Assembly (NCBI RefSeq): GCF_002246015.1
Contig: NZ_NOLJ01000011.1
Span: 168,079-232,078, forward strand
Source of the DNA: Nostoc sp. 'Peltigera membranacea cyanobiont' 210A
Lineage (GTDB): Bacteria; Cyanobacteriota; Cyanobacteriia; Cyanobacteriales; Nostocaceae
Reading direction: 5' to 3'
Length of the DNA stretch: 64,000 nucleotides
Under the pieces are notes generated by a model that worked only from the letters and a program-made list of their open reading frames with translations, made no database searches and was not told where the DNA came from. Positions within the stretch are counted from its first letter, which is position 1; each line of letters begins with the position of its first letter. Below are positions 37,422-46,908 of this stretch, piece by piece. The translations under genes were made by a program, and so were the position numbers.

Positions 37422-38891
37422 ATGTTTAATCAAAACCAAACGCCTCTATTAGATGCCTTAAAAGCCAATGCAGCAAGACCTCATGCGCCTTTTTACACCC
37501 CAGGACATAAACAAGGTGAGGGAATTTCTCAACCCTTGGCTGATTTACTTGGCAAAGCTGTCTTTCGCGCTGATTTAACCGAATTAGCAGATTTAGATAA
37601 TCTCTTTGCACCCCAAGGCGTTATTCAAGAAGCACAACAACTAGCGGCTGAGGCGTTTGGTGCTTCGCAAACATGGTTCCTTGTCAATGGTTCTACCTGT
37701 GGGATTGAAGCGGCAATTCTGGCTACCTGTGGCACAGGTGATAAAATCATTCTGCCTCGCAATGTACATTCATCTGCGATCGCAGGTTTAATTCTCTCCG
37801 GTACAATACCAATTTTTCTCCATCCTGAATACGATCCAGTTTTAGATATTGCCCACAGCATTACGCCTAATGCTGTAGAATCTGCACTGCAACAACATCC
37901 AGACGCTAAAGCAGTTTTGACAGTTTACCCCACATATTATGGTGTTTGCGGAGATTTGAGTGCGATCGCCAATATTACACATCAATATAATATCCCTCTA
38001 CTCGTAGATGAGGCACACGGCGCACACTTTGCCTTTGATCCAGAATTACCCACTCCAGCTTTAGCCGCAGGTGCAGATTTAACTGTACAATCGATCCACA
38101 AGGTACTCGGTGCGATGACACAGGCATCGATGCTGCACGTCCGAGGTAATAGGATAGATTGCGATCGCATCAGTAAAGCTTTGCAACTCCTACAATCTAC
38201 CAGTCCTAGTTATTTACTTTTAGCTTCTTTAGATGCAGCGCGTCAGCAAATGGCACTCAACGGAAAAATGCTGATGTCTCGCACTTTGCAACTTGCTGAA
38301 GAAGCTAGAACGAGAATCAGTGAAATTCCTGGATTATCAGTTTTGGAAATGCCTCAGTTGGCGGGATCTCCCGGCTTTGTAGCTTTAGACAAAACGCGAC
38401 TAACTGTCACTGTTTCTGGTTTAGGTTTAACAGGATTTGAAGCAGATGAAATTCTTGATGAAAAATTTGCCGTTACTGCTGAATTTGCCTCACTGCAACA
38501 TCTCACCTTTATCATTAGTTTGGGCAACACCCTAGCCGATATTGAACAATTAGTGCAAGGTTTCACAACTCTTGCCAAAGAATATCGACGAAGCAACTTG
38601 ACTGTTAAAAACCAGGTTTGGCTAAATCTAGACAGAACACTAGATTATGCTTTACAACTTTCTCCCCGTGAAGCTTTTTTTGCTGTCAGTGAAATACTAC
38701 CTTTGACACAAACCAATAAACGCATCTGTGCTGAAATCGTTTGTCCCTATCCTCCTGGAATTCCTGTGTTAATGCCGGGAGAAGTCATCACCAAATCAGT
38801 CCTTGAATACCTACAACAAATCCAGGCTATGGGGGGATTTATCAGCGGTTGCAATGATATTAGCGTCAAAAGTTTGAAAGTTGTGAAATAA
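37422..38891 (+). CDS. PLP-dependent Orn/Lys/Arg decarboxylase
   Basis: A 489-residue fold-type-I PLP enzyme of the Orn/Lys/Arg decarboxylase group. Visible: APFYTPGHKQG at the N-terminus, the cofactor Asp in LLVDEAHGAHF (D196), the PLP lysine in SIHKVLGAMTQ (K227) and the C-terminal PYPPGIPVLMPGE. It makes a polyamine or diamine (cadaverine, agmatine or putrescine); the short form lacks the wing domain of inducible E. coli enzymes, so a biosynthetic role is likely. It starts 62 bases after the membrane ATPase gene but is probably unrelated to it. Confidence 0.92.
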   Translation: MFNQNQTPLLDALKANAARPHAPFYTPGHKQGEGISQPLADLLGKAVFRADLTELADLDNLFAPQGVIQEAQQLAAEAFGASQTWFLVNGSTCGIEAAILATCGTGDKIILPRNVHSSAIAGLILSGTIPIFLHPEYDPVLDIAHSITPNAVESALQQHPDAKAVLTVYPTYYGVCGDLSAIANITHQYNIPLLVDEAHGAHFAFDPELPTPALAAGADLTVQSIHKVLGAMTQASMLHVRGNRIDCDRISKALQLLQSTSPSYLLLASLDAARQQMALNGKMLMSRTLQLAEEARTRISEIPGLSVLEMPQLAGSPGFVALDKTRLTVTVSGLGLTGFEADEILDEKFAVTAEFASLQHLTFIISLGNTLADIEQLVQGFTTLAKEYRRSNLTVKNQVWLNLDRTLDYALQLSPREAFFAVSEILPLTQTNKRICAEIVCPYPPGIPVLMPGEVITKSVLEYLQQIQAMGGFISGCNDISVKSLKVVK

Positions 38892-39083
38892 CTTTATAAC
38901 TCCTGAATTCTTCATAAAAGTCTAATTGATGAAGTCAATAGTAAATGTGCGATTTTTAAAATGAGTTAGGGAAAAATATACAGTATTTATACCAATGTGA
39001 AACTTCAATAAAAATAGCTAGTAGACTAGTGCAATCTTTGATTTATACCCATAGGATCATCTTGATGATTCCTAAACTATAAG

Positions 39084-40067
39084 ATGAAATCAAAAACCTA
39101 TTATATTTGGGGGCAAGTAGCAGCTCCGATTGTATTCACTTTAGCGCTGGGTTTCTCAGCAAGAGCGAATGCAGTTGAGTTAGGCGCTGCCTCTAATTAC
39201 AATGTATTTGTTTTGGGAGATATCTCTCAAAAATATACAGATATCGAAGGAAAAGTTGCTGCTGGCGGTAACATAAATTTCGTCGGCGGACTTGGAAGCA
39301 GACTTTCTGGTAATAGCGGCAACGTAGTAGTCGCTGGACAGAATTTAACTTTAAGCAACGGTCAAGTCTACCACGGTAATGCTGTCTATGGAGGCAGCGC
39401 CAATGTATCCAGCAATGTAGGATTTCCCCAAGGAACTCTCGGCCAGGGTAATCCCATCGACTTCAATGAAGCAGGGAAACAACTTCGAGGGTTATCCGAA
39501 TATTTGGCAACCTTGACTCCTACTGGTAACACAACAGTTCAACCTTGGGGTGCTATTAACCTTAGTGGCAGTGGTACTGCTTTCAATGTTTTTAATCTTG
39601 CAGGCTCATCTGTCTCCAAGACAAACTATTTTGAAATAAAGGGGGACGCAAATTCAACTATCGTTGTCAATATCAGCGGTAAGGATGTATCACTGCAAAA
39701 CTTTGGGTTTAATATCATTGGCGCAGATAAACAAAAAGTAATCTACAACTTCTATGAAGCGACAAACCTAACTGCCAGTGGAATTGGCATCCAAGGTAGT
39801 ATTCTTGCGCCTTTGGCTAATTTCAATTTCAATAACGGTCAAGTTAACGGCAATGTAGTGGTAGCTTCTTTGACAGGAAATGGCGAGTCTCACAACTATC
39901 TATTTAATGGCGATCTGCCAGATGTCCCAATAAGGTACTACAATCCGCCTAAGCGTCCCACTCGTATTCGGGTTCCAGAGCCTGCAAATCTTCCAGCTTT
40001 AGGATTAATTGCTGTAGTATTTGGTTTGTTTCGCTACAAACGCAATCGAGCAACTTGTTTAGAATAA
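39084..40067 (+). CDS. Choice-of-anchor A family protein with PEP-CTERM anchor
   Basis: A 327-residue secreted protein: signal peptide (residues 1-29, ending ARANA), a choice-of-anchor A beta domain (AASNYNVFVLGDISQ, NISGKDVSLQNF) and a C-terminal PEP-CTERM sorting tail with VPEPANLPALGLIAVVFGLF followed by RYKRNR. PEP-CTERM proteins are processed by exosortase and linked to surface or extracellular polysaccharide. Location is the outer surface or exopolysaccharide layer; role unknown. No exosortase gene is in the window. Confidence 0.9.
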   Translation: MKSKTYYIWGQVAAPIVFTLALGFSARANAVELGAASNYNVFVLGDISQKYTDIEGKVAAGGNINFVGGLGSRLSGNSGNVVVAGQNLTLSNGQVYHGNAVYGGSANVSSNVGFPQGTLGQGNPIDFNEAGKQLRGLSEYLATLTPTGNTTVQPWGAINLSGSGTAFNVFNLAGSSVSKTNYFEIKGDANSTIVVNISGKDVSLQNFGFNIIGADKQKVIYNFYEATNLTASGIGIQGSILAPLANFNFNNGQVNGNVVVASLTGNGESHNYLFNGDLPDVPIRYYNPPKRPTRIRVPEPANLPALGLIAVVFGLFRYKRNRATCLE

Positions 40068-40202
40068 TTAAAAATTTTTGGCAGCATAGCGCATGACGCG
40101 AATTTGTTTACAGATTTTCGCTCATGCGCTATTTCCTTGCTCTCTACCTTCTACAATAAAGATAGACTTTATTGAGATTTGTATAGTTGGGGATCGGCTG
40201 TC

Positions 40203-41222
40203 ATGGCTCCCGCCGTTTTCATTCAAAATTTGCAAAAGCGCTACGGTACAGTGGTTGCCGTCCAAGATGTTTCCTTTCAGGTAGAACCAGGAGAAATTTT
40301 TGGTTTGCTTGGCCCCAACGGTGCTGGGAAAACTACTACCTTGCGTGCTTTGTGTACGCTGACCACACCGGATGCTGGCAAAATTGAAGTATCTGGCATC
40401 TCTGTGTTAGATAATCCCAGAGTTGCAAGACAACGACTAGGCTATGTAGCTCAGGAAGTCGCTATAGATAAGGTGTTGACTGGAAAAGAACTGCTGCAAT
40501 TGCAAGCAGCACTTTATCACCTTCCAGGTGCAGTAGCCAAACAGCGTATTGAGACAGTATTAGATTTACTGGGTTTGCAAGAATACGCTAATAAAAAGAC
40601 AGGAACCTACTCAGGCGGTTTACGCAAGCGCCTAGACTTGGCTGCTGGATTGCTCCATGCACCGGATGTTTTAGTGTTGGATGAGCCAACTGTAGGACTT
40701 GACATAGAAACCCGTTTTGTGGTGTGGGATTTTTTAAGAAAATTACGCGCCTCTGGGACGACGGTAGTAATTACCAGCCATTACTTAGAAGAAATTGACG
40801 CTTTAGCCGATCGCGTGGCAATTATAGATCGCGGCGTTGTAATTGCCAGTGGTACACCTTCGCAATTGAAAGATCAAGTAGGGGGCGATCGCATCACCTT
40901 GCGAATCCGCGAGTTTTCCCCCATTGAGGAAGCTGAAAAAGCTAAAAACCTCCTGAAACCTTTACCCTTTGTCCAAGAAGTCATCATCAACAGCGCTCAA
41001 GGTAATTCGCTCAACTTGGTAGTGACACCTCAGAATGATGTTCTCATTAACATACAGCAAGCGCTGAATACCGCTGGCTTGCCCATATTTGGCATCGCCC
41101 AATCTCGCCCCAGCCTCGATGACGTTTATCTCGCTGCCACAGGACGCACCTTATTGGATGCAGAACTCGCAGCCGTCGCCACCCGCGATCCCAAAGCTGA
41201 AAAGAAGCAGAATATGAGATAG
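40203..41222 (+). CDS. ABC transporter ATP-binding protein (DrrA/CcmA type)
   Basis: A 339-residue ATPase from ATG 40203 (MAPAVFIQNLQKRYG); 24 bases of frame before it lack support. Motifs: Walker A GPNGAGKTTT, signature YSGGLRKRLDLA, Walker B VLVLDEPTVGLD and the H-loop ITSHYLEE. It belongs to the daunorubicin-resistance-like group and pairs with the ABC-2 permease that starts 117 bases later. Together they export a lipid, polyketide or glycan; the substrate is unknown. Confidence 0.93.
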   Translation: MAPAVFIQNLQKRYGTVVAVQDVSFQVEPGEIFGLLGPNGAGKTTTLRALCTLTTPDAGKIEVSGISVLDNPRVARQRLGYVAQEVAIDKVLTGKELLQLQAALYHLPGAVAKQRIETVLDLLGLQEYANKKTGTYSGGLRKRLDLAAGLLHAPDVLVLDEPTVGLDIETRFVVWDFLRKLRASGTTVVITSHYLEEIDALADRVAIIDRGVVIASGTPSQLKDQVGGDRITLRIREFSPIEEAEKAKNLLKPLPFVQEVIINSAQGNSLNLVVTPQNDVLINIQQALNTAGLPIFGIAQSRPSLDDVYLAATGRTLLDAELAAVATRDPKAEKKQNMR

Positions 41223-41338
41223 GGAATGGGGAGCAGGGGAGCAGGGGAGCAGGGGAGCAGTAGCAGTAAGTCTTTCCCCTCCGCCCCTCTACCTCTTGTG
41301 CCCAATCTAAAATCCAAAATCCAAAATCCAAAATTGCT
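41223..41338. repeat. GGGGAGCA tandem repeat and trailing repeat words
   Basis: Four copies of GGGGAGCA (about 41227-41260), then AATCTAAAATCCAAAATCCAAAATCC-like runs in several 8-base copies (41303-41335). Typical slipped-strand intergenic repeats of the host, separating two genes of one transporter. Confidence 0.6.
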
Positions 41339-42226
41339 ATGAGTGTTACTCCTAAATCTGATATCAATTGGCAGCCATTAGCATCGCCACAAGCAGATGC
41401 TAATACTGCACCTAACTTTTTCGGTGAATTGGTACAAGAGACGTTGGCTTTAACTCGTCGCTTGTTTATTCAGTTGCAACGCCGTCCCTCATCTTTAATT
41501 GCTGGAATTATTCAGCCAGTAATGTGGTTAGTGCTATTTGGTGCTTTGTTCCAAAATGCTCCCAAGGGTATATTTGGCAATACAACAAATTACGGCCAAT
41601 TTTTGGCTGCTGGCATCATTGTGTTTACAGCCTTTGCTGGGGCGCTGAATGCTGGTTTACCTGTAATGTTTGACCGCGAGTTCGGCTTTTTGAATCGTTT
41701 GCTGGTAGCACCGTTAGCATCGCGGTTTTCCATTGTCTTTGCCTCAGCCATTTTCATCATCAGCCAAAGTTTATTGCAAGCTGCCGTAATTGTAGCAGCA
41801 GCGGCATTTTTGGGGGCTGGACTTCCAGATTTAGCGGGTTTAAGTGCGATCGCTCTAATTGTTTTACTCTTAGCTTTGGGTGTAACAGCAATCTCCCTCG
41901 GTTTAGCTTTCGCTCTACCCGGACACATTGAATTGATTGCAGTGATTTTTGTCACTAACCTACCGTTATTGTTTGCGAGTACTGCTTTAGCACCTCTATC
42001 CTTCATGCCTCAGTGGTTACAGGTTGTAGCTACCCTGAATCCTCTTAGCTATGCGATCGAACCAATTCGCTATCTCTATTTCCACAGTAATTGGGAACTA
42101 GGTAGTGTAGTGATGCAGGCTCCTTGGGGCAATGTTACGTTTGGGGGAGCATTGCTGGTGTTGTTTGGCTTTGCCCTAGTCGCCTTAGTAAGTATTCAAC
42201 CCCAACTGCGGCGGACTCTGGCTTAA
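41339..42226 (+). CDS. ABC-2 type transporter permease
   Basis: A 295-residue membrane protein with six predicted helices, RRLFIQLQRRPSSLIAGIIQ near the N-terminus, an ABC-2 core (NAGLPVMFDREFGFLNRLLV) and the C-terminal LNPLSYAIEPIRYLY. It is the permease partner of the upstream DrrA-like ATPase. It sits in the inner (or thylakoid) membrane; the substrate is unknown. Confidence 0.92.
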   Translation: MSVTPKSDINWQPLASPQADANTAPNFFGELVQETLALTRRLFIQLQRRPSSLIAGIIQPVMWLVLFGALFQNAPKGIFGNTTNYGQFLAAGIIVFTAFAGALNAGLPVMFDREFGFLNRLLVAPLASRFSIVFASAIFIISQSLLQAAVIVAAAAFLGAGLPDLAGLSAIALIVLLLALGVTAISLGLAFALPGHIELIAVIFVTNLPLLFASTALAPLSFMPQWLQVVATLNPLSYAIEPIRYLYFHSNWELGSVVMQAPWGNVTFGGALLVLFGFALVALVSIQPQLRRTLA

Positions 42227-42265
42227 AAAGATAGAATAGATAAATTTTAGGTAGGGTCAAAACCC

Positions 42266-42664
42266 ATGAAAAAACCATTTTTACAAATTACTAGACTCTT
42301 TGTAGCTATAGCAGCAGGAATTAGCTTTGCTTCCTTGCTCACGGCTCAACCAAGTTCCGCTCAAGTCAGCAGCCCAGCGGATGCTTTCCCCAGCAATAGT
42401 ACAACAGACCAAAATACCGATCCTTTCGCCCGTTCCAATTCAGACAATTTCAATATGTTCGATCTGATTCATCGGGCAAATTTCGGGAATCTCAACTGGG
42501 ATTCTAACCAACAGAACGAAGAACTAAACTCAGCAGCAGCAGCCTTTAAAGCAAGGCAACAAAAACTAATTCAAGGTCAACAACAGCAACCAACCCTCAG
42601 TTTGCCAACGGTTACACAACCATCAGTTACGCCGCCATTGGTGACACCACAATCAGGTAACTGA
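42266..42664 (+). CDS. Secreted hypothetical protein
   Basis: A 132-residue protein with a clear signal peptide (KKPFLQITRLFVAIAAGISF, cleavage after about SSA at 31-33) followed by a polar, Asn/Gln/Ser-rich mature part and a Pro/Thr-rich tail (SLPTVTQPSVTPPLVTPQSG). No domain recognised. It follows the ABC permease by 40 bases and ends at a strong hairpin, so it may belong to that operon. Confidence 0.7.
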   Translation: MKKPFLQITRLFVAIAAGISFASLLTAQPSSAQVSSPADAFPSNSTTDQNTDPFARSNSDNFNMFDLIHRANFGNLNWDSNQQNEELNSAAAAFKARQQKLIQGQQQQPTLSLPTVTQPSVTPPLVTPQSGN

Positions 42665-42678
42665 ATTCAAATAAAGAA

Positions 42679-42702
42679 CCCCAAGCCTCTAGAGGCTTGG
42701 GG
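42679..42702. terminator. 24-bp perfect palindrome, bidirectional terminator
   Basis: Arms CCCCAAGCCTCT and its complement with no loop bases, between convergent genes (secreted protein, plus; prxQ, minus). It is preceded by AAAGAA and followed by TTTAAAAAA, which fits a bidirectional end of transcription. Confidence 0.8.
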
Positions 42703-42730
42703 CTAAGACCATTTAAAAAATCCTGAATTA

Positions 42731-43171
42731 TCAGATCAGCCCAAGTGCAGCTAAAACATCGCTAGCATGGGTGGTGGTATTTACAGCACTGTCAACATGG
42801 GTAATTTTACCGCTGGGGTCAATTACGTAGGTTACGCGCTTGGCATAACCGCCGCCATCCACATCGAAAGCTTTGATTAGGGATTTGTCGCTGTCAGTCA
42901 GTAGAGGAAAATTCAAATTATATTTTTGGGTGAATGCTTGATGGGAGACTTCATCATCTGCACTGACTCCCAAGATGACAATATCTTTACCTTGATATTG
43001 AGACTGGGCATCCCGAAAACTACAGGCTTGCTTGGTGCAGCCTGGCGTGTCATCTTTGGGGTAAAAATACAAAACAACCGTCTTTCCGGCAAAATCAGAT
43101 AACGAGACTGTGTTGCCGTTTGTATCTTTGGCGGTAAATGCAGGTGCATCCGTACCAACTGCTAGAGGCAT
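42731..43171 (-). CDS. Peroxiredoxin Q / BCP, thioredoxin-dependent
   Basis: A 146-residue atypical 2-Cys peroxiredoxin. Motif YPKDDTPGCTKQACSFRD gives the peroxidatic Cys45 and resolving Cys50, the five-residue spacing of the PrxQ/BCP group. It reduces hydrogen peroxide and organic peroxides with thioredoxin as donor. No transit or signal sequence is present. Nostocales carry several PrxQ paralogues, and which one this is cannot be decided by eye. Confidence 0.94.
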   Translation of the reverse strand: MPLAVGTDAPAFTAKDTNGNTVSLSDFAGKTVVLYFYPKDDTPGCTKQACSFRDAQSQYQGKDIVILGVSADDEVSHQAFTQKYNLNFPLLTDSDKSLIKAFDVDGGGYAKRVTYVIDPSGKITHVDSAVNTTTHASDVLAALGLI

Positions 43172-43365
43172 AATTAACCTTTCCTGTTTCAGATTGTTGA
43201 TGCACTTGAAATTTTACATTAATTTATAATGTTTAAATATAATTACTAAAAAATAGGATAAATATACTTTAGGTAACTAATTTTGGTTTAATGGGGTATT
43301 TAGTATAAGAAAAAATAGATTATTAAATTAATCTTTATTAGAAGAAAAAATTATACCCATACACG

Positions 43366-43770
43366 ATGCCTGCTGTTGATTCCCAAAACCCAAATATTTT
43401 TGTCTATACTCAAAGCACAGTAGAAAGAGCCGAGCGATCGCTAGTGTGTTCGCCTTTTAATGTATCTTTATTTGAAGTGATGGGCCACCAGAGTGTATCA
43501 GTAACTGCGATCGCTCTGGAAAATGGACTCAAGCAGGGCTATACTAAGCGCCCTTTATCAGAATTAGCCTGTGATGACGCTTTGGGCTGGTTGATTCAAG
43601 TAGGTGTATTGCGCCGAGAAGTCGATGGTCAGGGAATTACAGATAGTTTTCGTCTCACTCCCTTGGGACGCCAGTTAGTGGAACAGTACCAGGGTAAAAA
43701 TTGGCGTACTCCTTCATGGCGCGATCGTTTCTATGATGCAGTGATTCGTTGGTTACGGATACCTTTTTAG
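43366..43770 (+). CDS. Conserved cyanobacterial protein, winged-helix-like
   Basis: A 134-residue soluble protein. The middle (DALGWLIQVGVLRREVDGQG then DSFRLTPLGRQLVEQYQG) reads like a winged-helix wing of the kind found in small transcription factors or methyltransferase N-terminal dimer domains. I believe it is the Npun_F0494-type cyanobacterial family, of unknown function; that name is from memory only. It is a single gene, with an AT-rich 190-base gap before it. Confidence 0.65.
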   Translation: MPAVDSQNPNIFVYTQSTVERAERSLVCSPFNVSLFEVMGHQSVSVTAIALENGLKQGYTKRPLSELACDDALGWLIQVGVLRREVDGQGITDSFRLTPLGRQLVEQYQGKNWRTPSWRDRFYDAVIRWLRIPF

Positions 43771-44047
43771 AATAAAAAATCCCAGAGTTAGGATTAGAGA
43801 ATCAAAGGGAACAATATACACGGAAACATCACATCTATTCATGAAGTCTTTACCATAACCATCCAACTATAATTTGTGATGGTTATAGTGGGCATTGGGC
43901 ACAAAAGCCAGAGGTGCAAAGGGGCAGAGAGGCAGAGGGGAAAAACTTACTGCAACCTCGGTCACTGAGCGTAGCCGAAGTGCTGCTCCCCTGTTGTTCG
44001 CTCCTAAAAATTAACCTGTATTTTGAAAAACTAAGTGATAAGCAACT
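43771..44047. repeat. Intergenic region with interspersed repeats before cobQ
   Basis: About 280 bases with GGCAGAGAGGCAGAGGGG and GTCACTGAGCGTAGCCGAAG words (43930-43985), then 50 unique bases before cobQ. No cobalamin riboswitch pattern (GCCACTG box and conserved loops) is recognised. Confidence 0.4.
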
Positions 44048-45532
44048 ATGAAATCAATTATGGTAGTGGGGACAACATCCCATGCAGGGAAATCACTTTT
44101 AACTACAGCTATTTGTCGCATTCTGTCGCGGCGTGGTTGGCGAGTGGCTCCCTTTAAAGGTCAAAATATGGCTTTAAATGCTTATGTCACTGCCAGTGGT
44201 GGAGAAATTGGCTACGCTCAAGCAGTGCAAGCTTGGGCTGCCGGAGTCGTACCTTGGGTAGAAATGAACCCAATTTTACTCAAACCCCAAGGGGATATGA
44301 CTTCCCAAGTAATTATTAAAGGTAGGTCTGTTGGTAAAGTGAGTGCCTCAGATTACTATGAGCAATATTTTGAACTGGGGTGGCGGACAATTGAAGAATC
44401 GCTACAGCATTTAGGAACAGAATTTGACTTAGTGGTTTGCGAAGGTGCCGGTAGTCCTGCGGAAATTAACCTCAAACACCGCGACTTAACTAATATGCGG
44501 GTGGCAAAATATTTAAATGCGCCAACGATGTTAGTAGTTGATATTGACCGGGGTGGTGCTTTTGCCCATGTAGTAGGCACCCTAGAGTTATTGGAACCAG
44601 ATGAACGCGCCTTAATTAAAGGTATAGTAATTAATAAGTTTCGAGGGCAGCGATCGCTCTTAGATCCGGGGATAAAATGGTTAGAAGAACGCACAGGCAT
44701 CCCCGTTATCGGTGTTATACCCTACTTGCAAGAAATGTTTCCAGCAGAAGATTCTCTTGACCTGCTAGAACGTCAATCATCGTCGAATAAAGCCCAAACT
44801 GACCTCAACATTGCCGTCATCCGCTTACCAAGAATTGCCAATTTCACCGACTTTGACCCACTGGAATCAGAAAGTACAGTTTCAGTTAAATACTTAAGTC
44901 CTAAGCAAGATTTGGGACATCCTGATGCAGTAATTATCCCAGGTACAAAGACCACAATTGCTGACTTGCTACTGTTGCAAAAAAGCGGTATGGCAGAAGC
45001 AATCCAAAACTACGCTGCTTCTGGGGGAACAGTTTTAGGTATCTGCGGTGGCTATCAAATGCTCGGTCAAATCATCGCCGATCCAGAAGGGATAGAGGGA
45101 CAAGCTGGCAGATTCCAAGGGTTAAATCTTTTACCAATTAGAACTGTCATTACAGGACAAAAAATCGCCCGCCAGCGCCAAGTTAGCTCAAATTATCCAC
45201 AACAAGGCTTGCCAGTCAATGGCTTTGAAATCCACCAAGGGCGATCGCGCATCGAACAGCAAGGCATAGATCCTCAATCCTACCATGCCCTATTTGACGA
45301 TATTAATTTAGGGTTAGTAGATAGTTGTCAATCAGTGTGGGGTAGTTACCTCCACGGGCTTTTTGACAATGGCCCTTGGCGACGCGCTTGGTTAAATCGC
45401 CTCCGTCAACAGCGCGGTTTAAAATCTTTGCCCACCGGTGTTGCTAACTATCGCGAACAGCGAGAGCAGATTTTGGACTCTCTAGCTACTGAAGTTGAAA
45501 GCCATTTAGACTTAAGTCTGTTTTTGTCTTAA
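44048..45532 (+). CDS. cobQ: Adenosylcobyric acid synthase CobQ
   Basis: A 494-residue enzyme that amidates adenosylcobyrinic acid a,c-diamide four times in vitamin B12 synthesis, using glutamine and ATP. Visible: the P-loop-like GTTSHAGKSLLTTAICRIL, PFKGQNMALNAYVT, and the C-terminal glutaminase with the nucleophile cysteine in GICGGYQMLGQ and the WGSYLHGLFDN histidine. Length is typical. No other cob genes are near; cyanobacterial cob genes are often scattered. Confidence 0.96.
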   Translation: MKSIMVVGTTSHAGKSLLTTAICRILSRRGWRVAPFKGQNMALNAYVTASGGEIGYAQAVQAWAAGVVPWVEMNPILLKPQGDMTSQVIIKGRSVGKVSASDYYEQYFELGWRTIEESLQHLGTEFDLVVCEGAGSPAEINLKHRDLTNMRVAKYLNAPTMLVVDIDRGGAFAHVVGTLELLEPDERALIKGIVINKFRGQRSLLDPGIKWLEERTGIPVIGVIPYLQEMFPAEDSLDLLERQSSSNKAQTDLNIAVIRLPRIANFTDFDPLESESTVSVKYLSPKQDLGHPDAVIIPGTKTTIADLLLLQKSGMAEAIQNYAASGGTVLGICGGYQMLGQIIADPEGIEGQAGRFQGLNLLPIRTVITGQKIARQRQVSSNYPQQGLPVNGFEIHQGRSRIEQQGIDPQSYHALFDDINLGLVDSCQSVWGSYLHGLFDNGPWRRAWLNRLRQQRGLKSLPTGVANYREQREQILDSLATEVESHLDLSLFLS

Positions 45533-45618
45533 GCTAAAATTCCTTGAAATGTCATTAGTCATTTGCAAAGGACAAAGGACAACTGACAAATGACAACTCT
45601 ATTAAATGCATAACATTG

Positions 45619-45855
45619 ATGATTGTTCGTGTCCGCTTTTTACCAGATGATGTCACAGTAGATGCCGAAGTGGGAGAAGCCCTCTTAGATGTAGCAGACC
45701 GGGCTGGGGTGTTTATTCCCACCGGTTGTCTCATGGGGTCTTGTCACGCTTGCACCGTCGAATTAGAGGATGGAGAGATCATCCGCGCTTGTATCACCGG
45801 AATACCGCCACGCGAGGAATTGACGATTAATTTGTTTAGCGACCCTACTTGGTAA
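45619..45855 (+). CDS. Small 2Fe-2S ferredoxin-like protein
   Basis: A 78-residue protein from ATG 45619; a TTG at 45616 is directly adjacent. Cysteines at 37, 42, 45 and 58 (TGCLMGSCHACTVELEDGEI then RAC) form a 2Fe-2S site. The final spacing is short (12 residues between the last two, against about 29 in plant-type ferredoxins), closer to the 2Fe-2S domain of molybdenum hydroxylases. Likely an electron carrier of unknown partner. It follows cobQ by 86 bases. Confidence 0.82.
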   Translation: MIVRVRFLPDDVTVDAEVGEALLDVADRAGVFIPTGCLMGSCHACTVELEDGEIIRACITGIPPREELTINLFSDPTW

Positions 45856-45969
45856 TGCCACCCCTCTTATTGAATAAGGATTGGTATGCTACGTGGGTAT
45901 TATATTGTGTTATTGTGAATAAAAGAACTTATGAGTTACGTAACGCATAATATCTATCATTGTTAATGT

Positions 45970-46272
45970 ATGTCTCCGTCAGAAAAATATCCAAAGTTTA
46001 AAGATAAAAGGACGGAGCGGTTTGCTTTAGGTGAGAGGGTAAAAGAGTTTCAGGCTTTTACAGATCAAGCATACAAACGACTTGATATATTAGACGCCGC
46101 TACTAACAAAGAATCTCTGATGAAACTACCGAGCAACCATTTTGAGTCTTTGGAGGGTGATCGAAAAGGTCAATACAGCATTCGGATAAATAAGCAATGG
46201 CGAATTTGTTTCAATTGGCCAGACGAAGAATCTAAACCTTTCAACATCGAAATTACAGACTATCATTCTTAA
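45970..46272 (+). CDS. HigB/RelE-type toxin (second higBA)
   Basis: A 100-residue toxin of the RelE/HigB (plasmid killer) group: LDAATNKESLMKLPSNHFES then QYSIRINKQWRICFNW and the C-terminal ITDYHS histidine. It degrades mRNA at the ribosome. The N-terminus before about residue 28 is longer than usual and contains no motif, so a later start is possible. The antitoxin gene begins 11 bases after its stop. Confidence 0.88.
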   Translation: MSPSEKYPKFKDKRTERFALGERVKEFQAFTDQAYKRLDILDAATNKESLMKLPSNHFESLEGDRKGQYSIRINKQWRICFNWPDEESKPFNIEITDYHS

Positions 46273-46283
46273 AGAATAACAAC

Positions 46284-46595
46284 ATGGCACGGCCACCTAT
46301 CCATCCTGGAAAAATTCTTGCTGATGAGCTTCATGAATTGCAGATGAGCGCAAGCGAATTAGCACGTATCCTTCATGTACCAACAAACCGTATTACTGAA
46401 ATAATTAATGGTGAACGGGCAATTACTGCTGACACAGCATTACGATTAGGCCAATGGTTTGGTACTGGTGCCGAGTTGTGGATGAATTTACAAAAGAATT
46501 ATGAGCTTAGACTAGCTGAAGAAAAAATGGGTGAAGAAATTCAGGCAACTATTTCTCCTCGGATATTACCTGAGTACAAACAAGTCAATGCATAA
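46284..46595 (+). CDS. HigA-type antitoxin (second higBA)
   Basis: A 103-residue antitoxin: RPPIHPGKILADELHELQMS, helix-turn-helix LARILHVPTNRITEIINGER, and TALRLGQWFGTGAELWMNLQ. This is the classic HigA form whose N-terminus grips the toxin and whose HTH represses the operon. It is 11 bases downstream of the toxin, in the toxin-first order typical of higBA. Confidence 0.92.
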   Translation: MARPPIHPGKILADELHELQMSASELARILHVPTNRITEIINGERAITADTALRLGQWFGTGAELWMNLQKNYELRLAEEKMGEEIQATISPRILPEYKQVNA

Positions 46596-46691
46596 ACAAA
46601 ACCTAATCAATGATTAGATTTTTTGGATAGACAGCAAGAAAGTTTGACCCATTGTTTCTTACTGTGGCGATCGCATTTTTTCAGAAAATTA

Positions 46692-46908
46692 ATGCCAAAG
46701 AAAATCCGGGAACTGAAGCAAATGCTTTCCCAAGTATGTTTTACAGAAGTCCCAGAAAAAGGAAGTCATACTAACTGGGTGCATCCCCTCTATAGTGGAT
46801 GGAAAAATCACGATTTCAGGCAAAGACAGAGCAGATGCTAAACGCTACCAAGAGAAGGAAGTAAAACAGGCAATTGAGGAAATAGAAGGAAAAAAAGAAG
46901 ATGAGTAA
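46692..46908 (+). pseudogene. hicA: HicA toxin, frameshifted
   Basis: The first frame gives MPKKIRELKQMLSQVCFTEV with GSHTNWVHPLYSG, the HicA double-stranded-RNA-binding fold with the catalytic histidine. After LYSG the frame jumps: reading on from GAT at 46798 (after AGTG) gives DGKITISGKDRADAKRYQEK and a normal HicA end, whose stop at 46906-46908 overlaps the hicB ATG. One extra G in AGTGGATGGA (46794-46803) explains it. The original frame instead ends at 46841. The toxin should therefore be inactive unless frameshifting occurs. Confidence 0.85.

Noticed and set aside
43771-44047. Cobalamin riboswitch before cobQ.
   Set aside because: The conserved B12-box bases were not found; the region is mostly interspersed repeats.
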